From NCBI GenBank assembly GCA_020851835.1, contig JADZBZ010000364.1, positions 1 through 13,566 on the forward strand: a stretch of DNA of 13,566 bases, read 5' to 3'. The notes beneath the pieces are model-generated. The model was given only the letters and a program-made list of their open reading frames with translations. It was not told the DNA's origin and searched no databases. This DNA is from Acidobacteriota bacterium (GTDB lineage: Bacteria; Acidobacteriota; Vicinamibacteria; Vicinamibacterales; UBA2999). A program made the translations under genes and the position numbers. Below, piece by piece: positions 6,005 through 13,400 of this stretch; positions within the stretch are counted from its first letter, which is position 1; the number at the start of each line of letters is the position of its first letter.

Positions 6005-7531
6005 ATGTCCGCCCCACCCCGCATCGAGACCCTTGGACAGTTGCGCACCGCCGTGAGCCAGGGCGCGATCCGGCACCGTCCGGTCAAGGACGAGGTTCGC
6101 GAGAACCTCGCCGCGCGGCTCCGCCACAAGGACACGCTCTTTCCCGGCATCATCGGCTACGAGGAGACGGTCATCCCGCAGCTGGCCAATGCCATCCTCG
6201 CGCGACATCACTTCATCCTGCTCGGCTTGCGAGGCCAGGCGAAGACGCGCATCCTCCGGGCGCTCACGACGCTGCTCGACGACTGGCTGGCGGTCGTGCC
6301 CGGCAGCGAGATCAACGACGACCCGCTCGCGCCGCTCTCGGCCTACGGCCGCCAGCGCGTACGCGAGGAAGGCGACGACATGCCGATCGCGTGGCTGCCG
6401 AGGGAGGCCCGCTACATCGAGAAGCTCGCCACGCCGGACGTCACCATCGCCGACATGATCGGCGACATCGACCCCATCAAGGCGGCCCGGTCAGGGCTGC
6501 AGCTGGGCAGCGAGCTCTCGATGCATTTCGGGCTGCTGCCCAGGGCCAATCGCGGCATCTTCGCCGTCAACGAACTGCCCGATCTGGCGGGTAAGATCCA
6601 GGTGGGCCTCTTCAACATCCTCCAGGAAGGCGATGTTCAGATCAAAGGCTACCCCGTGCGGCTGCCCCTGGACGTCATGGTCGTCTTCTCGGCCAACCCG
6701 GAGGACTACACCGCCCGAGGCAAGATCATCACGCCGCTCAAGGACCGCATCGGCGCCGAGATCCGCACTCACTACCTGGAGAGCCGCGCCGACGCCATGA
6801 AGATCACGGCGCAGGAAGCCTGGACCGACCGCGGCGAGCCGGTGCACGTGCCGTCGTTCGTGCGTGAAACAGTCGAAGAGCTGGCGTTCCAGGCGCGTCA
6901 GGACCGGCGTGTCGATAAGCGCTCGGGCGTGAGCCAGCGCATGCCGATCAGCGTGCTCGAGAGCGCGGTGTCGAACGCCGAGCGCCGGGCCCTCGCCGCT
7001 GGAGAAGCGCCCGTCGTGCCACGCATCATCGACATCTACGCCGCACTCCCGTCGATGACCGGTAAGCTCGAGCTCGAGTACGAGGGCGAGCTGCGCGGCG
7101 CCGATCAGATTGCGCGCGAACTGGTGCGCGCGGCCGTGTCCAGCGTGTTCGACGGGCACTTCCCCGACGCCGACATGCGTCCCATCGTCGAGTGGTTCGA
7201 CCTGGGCGGATCGCTGCACCTCGGCGACTTGGAATCCGCCAAGGGCGTTCTGAAGGAAGCCGGGGCCGTGGAGGGACTCGTCGACATGGCCCGTCGCGCA
7301 GGCCTTCCGGCCGATGCCCCGGCACCCCTGGTGGCAGCCGGCGTGGACTTCGTGCTCGAGGGGCTGTGCGCCCAGAAGAAGATCAGCCGGAGCGACGGCC
7401 GCGGCTACCACGGCGCCGAGCCGGTCCGGCGGCCGGCCCAGGCCGAGCGCCGCCCACCCGTCCTCACCCCCGACGACGATGACGACGAGCCGAACGGAGG
7501 CGGGCGGAAGAAGAAGCGGTACTACAACTGA
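6005..7531 (+). CDS. ChlI/MoxR-like AAA+ ATPase of an AAA+/VWA pair
   Basis: A 508-residue AAA+ protein of the magnesium-chelatase ChlI/MoxR branch. Walker A is GLRGQAKT (74-81). The Walker B region reads GIFAVNELPDL (184-194), with Asn where Asp is usual but the catalytic Glu190 kept. Sensor 1 is FSANPED (228-234), and PLKDRIGAEIRTHY (245 onward) carries likely arginine fingers. A long insert before Walker B (about 100-175) includes DVTIADMIGDIDP. The C-terminal lid region is followed by an acidic run (DDDDDEP) and a basic tail (GGGRKKKRYYN). ATG 6005 is chosen because homology-like sequence starts there; the open frame extends to 5861 over the phosphodiesterase gene. It probably works with the VWA protein 50 nt downstream, as in ChlI/ChlD or MoxR/VWA machines that use ATP to remodel or load cofactors onto client proteins. 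No tetrapyrrole gene is nearby, so a role in chlorophyll synthesis is not suggested. The client is unknown. Confidence 0.88.
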   Translation: MSAPPRIETLGQLRTAVSQGAIRHRPVKDEVRENLAARLRHKDTLFPGIIGYEETVIPQLANAILARHHFILLGLRGQAKTRILRALTTLLDDWLAVVPGSEINDDPLAPLSAYGRQRVREEGDDMPIAWLPREARYIEKLATPDVTIADMIGDIDPIKAARSGLQLGSELSMHFGLLPRANRGIFAVNELPDLAGKIQVGLFNILQEGDVQIKGYPVRLPLDVMVVFSANPEDYTARGKIITPLKDRIGAEIRTHYLESRADAMKITAQEAWTDRGEPVHVPSFVRETVEELAFQARQDRRVDKRSGVSQRMPISVLESAVSNAERRALAAGEAPVVPRIIDIYAALPSMTGKLELEYEGELRGADQIARELVRAAVSSVFDGHFPDADMRPIVEWFDLGGSLHLGDLESAKGVLKEAGAVEGLVDMARRAGLPADAPAPLVAAGVDFVLEGLCAQKKISRSDGRGYHGAEPVRRPAQAERRPPVLTPDDDDDEPNGGGRKKKRYYN

Positions 7532-7581
7532 GGTAGGGTGCGCCGGCCCGGCGAGCGAAACCCGGAAGCGGTTGCCGTCGA

Positions 7582-8874
7582 ATGAAGTTCAAATACTCCA
7601 AGTACGTCCCGAATCCACTCGACGAGCTCGACATGGACGAGCTGATGTCGAAATTGAGTGACCTGCTGCTGTCGAGTGGCTTCGACAATCCGTGGGATCC
7701 GTCCGGCGGTATGGACCGGACCATGCAGGCCCTGCACGACGCCATTCTCGAGGCGCTCTTCAGCGGAGGCGTCCTGCCGCCCGACATCGTGGAGCAGTTG
7801 TTCGGCGACCAGGCCGAGGGCAGCGAAGAGGAGATTCGCCAGCGGCTGGAACAGCTCATCCAGCAAATCATCGAACGCATGCAGGAGTCGGGCTTCCTCA
7901 CGCCCGCTCCCGACCTCGAGGCCGAGCGGCAGCGGCGCGCCCAGGGAGGTGGCGGGGAAGAGGGAGACCCTGGCCAGGTGCAGTTCGAGGTGACGGACAA
8001 GGCGCTCGACTTCCTCGGGTACAAGGCCCTCCGCGACCTGCTCGGTTCGGTGGGCCACAGCAGCGCCGGGCGTCACGACACGCGCGACCTGGCCACCGGG
8101 GTCGAAACCAGCGGCGCCCCCAAGCCGTACGAGTTCGGCGACACGCTCAACATCGACGCGACGGCCACGATCCTGAACGCGGTGACCAGGCAGGCCGCCG
8201 AGGGCGGCGCCTCACCCGGCGACGAGAGCCCGGCGGCGGGAATCGACATCGATTACCGGGACCTCATGGTGGCGCAGGGTGAGTATCAGAGCTCGTGCGC
8301 AACGGTCATCCTGCTCGACTGCAGCCACAGCATGATTCTCTACGGCGAGGACCGGTTCACGCCAGCCAAGCGCGTGGCCATGGCCCTGTCGCACCTGATC
8401 CGCACGCAGTACCCGGGCGACACGCTCCAGGCCGTGCTCTTCCACGACAGCGCCGAAGAGATCCCCATCCGCGAACTGGGGCGCGTGCGCGTCGGGCCGC
8501 ATTACACCAATACGCGCGAGGGCCTGCGGCTGGCGCGGCGGCTGCTCGAGAAGCAGCGCAAGGACATGCGCCAGATCATCATGATCACCGACGGCAAGCC
8601 ATCGGCCCTGACCCAGCCGGATGGCCGGATCTACAAGAACGCGTTCGGGCTCGACCCGCTGGTCATCGCCGAAACCTTCGCGGAGGTCTCGGCCTGCGCC
8701 CGCGCAGGCATCATGATCAACACCTTCATGCTGGCCCGCGACTACGATCTGGTGGCGTTCGTGCGACGCGTGGCGGCGATGTGCCGGGGGAAGGCCTACT
8801 TCACCACCCCGTACACCCTGGGCCAGTACGTGCTGATGGACTACCTCGACAAGAAGACGAAGACGGTACACTAG
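7582..8874 (+). CDS. VWA-domain protein, partner of the adjacent AAA+ ATPase
   Basis: A 430-residue soluble protein with no signal peptide or membrane segment. Residues 1-160 are largely helical, acidic and Gln/Glu-rich (for example EEEIRQRLEQLIQQIIERM) and do not match a domain I recognise. Residues 240-430 are a von Willebrand factor A domain with a complete MIDAS metal site: DCSHS (D246, S248, S250), a threonine in YTNTREGL (T309 or T311), and D337 in MITDGKP. In AAA+/VWA pairs the MIDAS domain binds the client through a shared metal while the AAA+ ring supplies force; I infer the same here. ATG 7582 starts 50 nt after the ATPase stop; a GGAAG lies 13 nt before it, so the ribosome site is weak. 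The next gene follows after 16 nt. VWA identity is secure, while the client and process are unknown. Confidence 0.9.
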   Translation: MKFKYSKYVPNPLDELDMDELMSKLSDLLLSSGFDNPWDPSGGMDRTMQALHDAILEALFSGGVLPPDIVEQLFGDQAEGSEEEIRQRLEQLIQQIIERMQESGFLTPAPDLEAERQRRAQGGGGEEGDPGQVQFEVTDKALDFLGYKALRDLLGSVGHSSAGRHDTRDLATGVETSGAPKPYEFGDTLNIDATATILNAVTRQAAEGGASPGDESPAAGIDIDYRDLMVAQGEYQSSCATVILLDCSHSMILYGEDRFTPAKRVAMALSHLIRTQYPGDTLQAVLFHDSAEEIPIRELGRVRVGPHYTNTREGLRLARRLLEKQRKDMRQIIMITDGKPSALTQPDGRIYKNAFGLDPLVIAETFAEVSACARAGIMINTFMLARDYDLVAFVRRVAAMCRGKAYFTTPYTLGQYVLMDYLDKKTKTVH

Positions 8875-8876
8875 TC

Positions 8877-8880
8877 AGGA
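8877..8880 (+). promoter_or_regulatory. Ribosome binding site deciding a TTG start
   Basis: AGGA, 10 nt upstream of TTG 8891 and just after the VWA stop codon. It supports the rare TTG start of the LON-domain gene and its translation from the same mRNA. Confidence 0.55.
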
Positions 8881-8890
8881 TTCTCCGGTC

Positions 8891-9529
8891 TTGAGCACCA
8901 TTCCGATTTTCCCGCTGCCGACGGCCGTTCTCTTTCCGCACGTCTTCCTGCCGCTCCACATCTTCGAGCCGCGGTACCGACAGATGGTGACCGACGCGCT
9001 GTCGGGCGATCGCATAATCGGCATGGCCCTCCTCAAAGCCGGTCCGCAGCGGGAGCCGGACGCGCCGCCGGCGGTGTACCCGATCGGGTGCGCGGGCGTC
9101 ATCACGCACGTCGAGCGCCTGGCGAACGGGCGGTTCAATCTCATCCTGCGCGGCATCGAGAAGTTCAGGATTCTCGGAGAGGAACCCCCGGCCAGCGGCC
9201 GGCTGTACCGGACGGCTCTCGTGGCCCCCATCGACGAAACGCCGGACGAACCCAACCGGGCCGCGCTGGCCGCGGAGCGCCGGCGGCTGGAAGCGCAACT
9301 GGCCCCGCTCTTCGATCGGGCGCGGGACGCCGCGTTCCTGCCTGAGGCCATGCCCGACGCCGACCTCGTCAACGCGCTGGCGCAGTACCTGGAGTTCGAT
9401 CCGGTCGAGCGGCAGGCGCTCCTGGAGCAGCACGGCCCGCTGGCTCGTTGCCGCGCCATGATGGAGTTGCTCGAGCTGAAGACCCTGCTCGAACGGACCT
9501 CGGCGCACGAACCCGGCACCGTCCACTGA
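8891..9529 (+). CDS. Stand-alone LON substrate-binding (N-terminal) domain protein
   Basis: A 212-residue protein consisting of the N-terminal substrate-recognition domain of Lon protease, without the AAA+ or Ser-Lys protease parts. The opening IPIFPLPTAVLFPHVFLPLH then IFEPRYRQMV is the classic start of this domain. GMALLK, YPIGCAGVITHVERLANGRF and LILRGIEKFRI follow as in the family. The second half (about 130-200) is a helical bundle matching the Lon linker helices. Such proteins are assumed to bind unfolded or specific proteins, but their roles are mostly unproven. The TTG start at 8891 is supported by AGGA at 8877-8880 and by the exact family N-terminus. It is third in the AAA+/VWA operon, 16 nt after the VWA gene, so it may act as recognition or adaptor subunit for that ATPase; this is inference. 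Its 3' end faces the DUF4159 gene. Confidence 0.92.
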   Translation: MSTIPIFPLPTAVLFPHVFLPLHIFEPRYRQMVTDALSGDRIIGMALLKAGPQREPDAPPAVYPIGCAGVITHVERLANGRFNLILRGIEKFRILGEEPPASGRLYRTALVAPIDETPDEPNRAALAAERRRLEAQLAPLFDRARDAAFLPEAMPDADLVNALAQYLEFDPVERQALLEQHGPLARCRAMMELLELKTLLERTSAHEPGTVH

Positions 9530-9555
9530 AGGGCCGTCGCACCGCCGGCGCCGTC

Positions 9556-9594
9556 GAGTGCGTCATCGCGTAGATAAACGACGTTGATGGCGAG
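9556..9594 (-). repeat. Degenerate copy of the 3' end of the DUF4159 gene
   Basis: Plus-strand 9556-9594 aligns with 9621-9658, the last codons of the DUF4159 gene, with 28 of 38 aligned bases identical and one 1-nt gap. Read on the minus strand it gives LAINVV and then, after a one-base shift, YAMTH, against LGMNVAVYAMTH in the intact gene. The stop codon is not conserved. It is best read as the remnant of a second DUF4159 gene or of a tandem duplication, now non-coding and lying 26 nt or more beyond the intact gene's stop. Confidence 0.45.
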
Positions 9595-9598
9595 TTCT

Positions 9599-9612
9599 CG
9601 CGTGGCCACGCG
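9599..9612. repeat. Perfect 14-bp palindrome after the DUF4159 stop
   Basis: CGCGTGGCCACGCG is perfectly self-complementary and lies 7 nt past the DUF4159 stop codon. As RNA it could form a 5-bp stem with a 4-nt loop. It may help end the minus-strand transcript or be a protein-binding site. There is no T-tract, and the short GC-rich palindrome could be chance. Confidence 0.25.
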
Positions 9613-9619
9613 CGGCATC

Positions 9620-10456
9620 TCAGTGCGTCATGGCATAGACGGCCACGTTCATACCGAGCGCGTAGCCGCCGGGCGAGAACGCGTAGAAGTAGGCGGGATC
9701 CTCACCCTCCCGCTCCCAGGAATCCCCGATGTCGGTGTTGTGCGTCATCAGTACCATGACGCGTCCGTGCGCATCGCTGATAGCCGCCATGTGGGCGCGG
9801 GCCGACAGGGGCCCCATCTCGGAGGTGTCCCCCCCGGTCTGGAGCCAGAACTGCCACGCCGGCACCTGCGGAATCTCGGCTACCTGGAAGAGCGTCCGGT
9901 AGATGGGATGATCGGGCGGGAGATCCTGAATCGGGTACTGGCCCGGCGGCAATACCTTGGCCACTTCGCGCGCGAAGTCCTCCCACGCGTAGGGCCCCCA
10001 ATAGTCGTCCACCCAGAGGAAGCCGCCCTTGAGCAGGTAGTCTCGGAGGCCGGCGGCGTCCTCGGGCGTGAACCCGGCGCTGCCCGGGTCGGAGGCCATC
10101 AGGAAGGGGCACATCGACAACCACTCGTCGGTCGGCTTCACGACGACATGGCCGATCTCGCCGCCCGGGCGCGCCACGGCGGTCTTGGTCATCTCCGACA
10201 GCCGAATCGAGAAGTTGATGTCGGCGTAAGGATAATCGGTGCCCCAGCCCATGCCGCGCTGCTGCGCCCGGACGGCCGTGTACTGCAAGCGGCAGAAGTG
10301 GAACCGCCCGTCCTGGTCGGCGTCGGTCGCGTAGCGGGGCGGTACGCCCGCCTCACCGCCCCAGCGGCCGAACCCGCGGCCCCACCCGCGCTGCGCTTCG
10401 GCGAAGGTGCCGGCGAGCAGGGCCGCGACGATCGCGGCGCCCGCCAAGCGTGTCAC
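9620..10456 (-). CDS. DUF4159 family protein, secreted
   Basis: A 278-residue protein with a clear signal peptide (residues 1-21, cleavage predicted after AEA in TFAEAQRG), so it acts outside the cytoplasmic membrane. The mature part matches DUF4159: FHFCRLQYTAVR, GTDYPYADINFSIRLSEMT, GGFLWVDDYWG, then MTHNTDIGDSWEREGEDPAY and YALGMNVAVYAMTH at the end. The fold is thought to be glutamine-amidotransferase-like, without known catalysis. The GTG start at 10456 overlaps the stop of the upstream DUF4175 gene in a GTGA 4-nt overlap, pointing to translational coupling and a shared function. Such genes often sit with MoxR, DUF58 and BatA genes in envelope-linked clusters; the biochemical role is unknown. 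A decayed copy of its 3' end lies just downstream (9556-9594). Confidence 0.9.
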   Translation of the reverse strand: MTRLAGAAIVAALLAGTFAEAQRGWGRGFGRWGGEAGVPPRYATDADQDGRFHFCRLQYTAVRAQQRGMGWGTDYPYADINFSIRLSEMTKTAVARPGGEIGHVVVKPTDEWLSMCPFLMASDPGSAGFTPEDAAGLRDYLLKGGFLWVDDYWGPYAWEDFAREVAKVLPPGQYPIQDLPPDHPIYRTLFQVAEIPQVPAWQFWLQTGGDTSEMGPLSARAHMAAISDAHGRVMVLMTHNTDIGDSWEREGEDPAYFYAFSPGGYALGMNVAVYAMTH

Positions 10457-13400
10457 TTCTGGCTCCGCCCCCGCGACAGGGATCGGTAGTATTCCTCGAC
10501 CAGCGACCGGAACTCGGGCGGCACGTCCTCGGATCCCGCCACGACCGCGCGGTCGGCATCGGCGCCGGCCTGCCGGCGGAGGTTGTACTCGAACCGCTTG
10601 CTGCCCTCGGCCACGAACGACTGCAGTCGCTCCAGTTCGCGGACGTCCTTGTAGACGCGCTCCGAGTCGAGCTCGCGCATCCGGCGCATGATTTCGTCGA
10701 GCTCACGCGCGTCGACACCTTCCGCGCGCAGCATGTCGCGGAGGGCCTGCGCCTCGCCCAGCCATCGGCGCGCTTCGCCGCGGAACTGGCGGATGTCGTC
10801 GCCCGTGTAGTAGTCGCCCGCACGCCGGTCGCCCCACGGGCCGCCGCCCCAGGCGCCGCCGCGCGCGTCGCCGCCGCCCGACTGGCCATCCGCTGTTCCG
10901 GCCTGGCTCTGCTGGCCACCCTGTCCCTGCCGGCCCTGTTCGCCGGCCTGGCCCTGCTGCCCGGCCTGACCTTGCTGCCCGGCTTGACCTTGCTGCCCAG
11001 CTTGACCTTGCTGCCCAGCCTGACCTTGCTGCCCAGCCTGACCTTGCTGCCCCTGCTGCCCAGCCTTGCCCGGCTGGCCCTCACGACCCGGTTGCCCATC
11101 GCGCCCCTGCTGGGCATCGCGGTCGTTTTGTCCCTGCCGCGCGCGCTCCTCCATGCGGCGGCCCAGCGACTCGGCGCTTCGCGCCAGCTCCCGCGCCCGG
11201 TCGAGCGCATCGGCGCCGCGGTTCTGCCCCACCTGTCCCGCGGCCGAGGCCGCCTCGTTGAGCTGCTCCCGCAACTGGTCGATGTTGACGCCAATCTGCG
11301 CCTCGAGATTGCGGGCGAACTCTTCAGGTGCGCCGCCCTGCGCGGCCCGCTTCGAGTAGCGGATCTTCTCCTTAATCTGATTCTCGCGGATGCCGTTGGC
11401 GGCCTCGGCCAGCTTGCGCGAGGCATCCTTGGCGCTTCTCGCCGTCTCGTTGGCAAGGCGGTCGAGCTGCTGCTCGAGGCCGGCCACCTTCTGCTCGAGG
11501 GCATCCTTACGCTGGCCGACGAGCTGCCCGCGGCCTTGGCGATCGGCCCCCGCGTTCGGGAGGTCGTTGACATCCTCGGCAATTTCCCGCTGCTCGCGCC
11601 CAATCTCCTCGGCCTGGCGCTGCGCATCGCGGACGTCCCGGCTGGTCCGGTCGCCCTGCGACCGCTCGAGCTGCCGCTGCGCTTCCCGCAACCGCTCGGC
11701 GGCCGCCGCGGCCTGCCCCTGCGCGCCGGCGTCGCCGTTGGCGGCGGCGCGTCGCATCGCGTCGGCGGCATCTTTCAGCTGACGGGCGGTCGCGGCCAGA
11801 TCCTGCCGATTCTGATCGCGGGAGAGCCGCTCCAGCTGGCGCGCCGCTTCTTCGGCCTGCTCGGCCAACGCCCGCTGCAGCTCGCTGCTGTTGCCGCGGG
11901 GCGCCTGGCCGGCGGCCATGCGGCGCTGCCGCTCGATTTCCTGTTCCTGGCGGCGGGCCAGTTCCTTGAGCTTCTCGGCCAGCTCGTCGATCCGCTGGTC
12001 GCCGGCCTGCTGGCTGGAGCGCTGGTTGGTTTCGTACTGGTTCGCCATGCGATCCAGTTCCATCTTGAAGAGGTCCGCCAGGTCTTCGGCGATCGACCCG
12101 GCACCGCCGCCACCCCCGCCGCCGGCGTTCTGCTGTGTCTGGACCTGCAGCTCGAATTCCTCTTCCGCCTGCTGCAGCAGCTGCAGCGCGCGCTGCTCGG
12201 GCGGCAACGCGCCGTCGGGACTCTGCGTCTGGAGCTTGCCCTCGGCCGCCTTCATGGACTCGGAGGCCTGCGGCAACAACGCCGCGATCTTCTGGAACGA
12301 TGGATCGGGCGTGACCAGCCGGCTGCTCATCCGCTCGACCAGCCCGTCGACCTGCTCGCGCAGCCGCGACTGCGACAGGGTCAGGACCGTCATGCCCTCG
12401 CGGAACTTGTCGTTGGACGTCTGCTTGCGATCGCGCTGCATGTTGAACGTCCCGGCGATGATCTGGCGCTGCTGCTGCGACAACGCACCAACCTGATCCA
12501 TGCCGCCGCCTCCGCCGCCCCCGCCACCGCCCATGGACGTAGCCGGCTTGAAGTCCTTGTTGAAGGGCCGGATGCGCAGGAAGTACATGTCGCTCGTCGC
12601 GCGCTGTGGGCCGGCCACCTGATTGTTGTCGGTGGCCCGCGCATAGTAGGACACAGCATCGCCGGCCTTGACGCCCAGTTCCTCGAGGTAGAACGTGTGC
12701 CCGGCGGTTACCTCGGCCAGCGCCTGCCGTCCCTCGAAGAGCCGCACGGTCTTCTCCGGGCCGCCGTTCACCGAGTACACGAGCTCCAGGTTCTTCACCG
12801 CGTAGTCGTCTTCGGCCCGCACTTCGACGGCGAATTCCTGCACGGGCGTCGCGTCGGTGTCTCGGCCAGGCTTGGCGAGCGACACCGTCGGCGTCTGGTC
12901 GCTCAGGATGTCGATGGTGTACTGCGGCGAGGCCGTGACGCGCTCCCCACCCGGCCCCTCGAGCTCCACGCGATAGAACCCGTCTTCACGGACGGTGAAG
13001 CGCGCCGACAACGTCCCGTCGGCCCCGGCCATGAGCGGCACGCTCTCCTTCTCACCGATCAGCAGCCGACCACCCTTCGACGCCATGGTCGGCGTGATCG
13101 TGAAGCCGACATCGGTGCCCGCCAGGACGACGATGTCACCCCCGTCCTCGACCGTACGGGGCTCGAGCCCGGTATAGGCCGGGAACCGGTACTCCAAGTC
13201 GAGCTTCTTCACGTACGGCAGCTCGACGACCTTCAGCGTGAACATCTTCGAACGGACGCCTGATGCTTCGACGAAGTACTCGACGTGATCGCCGAGATCG
13301 AACAACAGCCCCTCGTACGAGCCATCGTCACCCTTGAGCATCGGCAGCCGCTCGAACGACGCCTGGGTGCCGTGCCGGAACACGACGGCCGCTTCAGCTG

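Noticed and set aside
6491..7411. Minus-strand open frame of 306 codons inside the AAA+ gene
   Set aside because: An antisense shadow caused by high third-position GC; the AAA+ motifs lie on the plus strand.
6005..8874. A true magnesium chelatase (chlorophyll synthesis)
   Set aside because: No ChlH, protoporphyrin or photosynthesis gene is nearby, and AAA+/VWA pairs of this kind are widespread in non-phototrophs.
10954..11043. Possible CRISPR array
   Set aside because: The repeats are contiguous 18-bp units without spacers, within a coding frame.
10450..13263. A 937-residue plus-strand open frame opposite the DUF4175 gene
   Set aside because: It is Leu/Ala/Arg-rich with no domain and has the pattern expected from reading a GC-rich coiled-coil gene backwards. 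The minus-strand frame shows clear family motifs.
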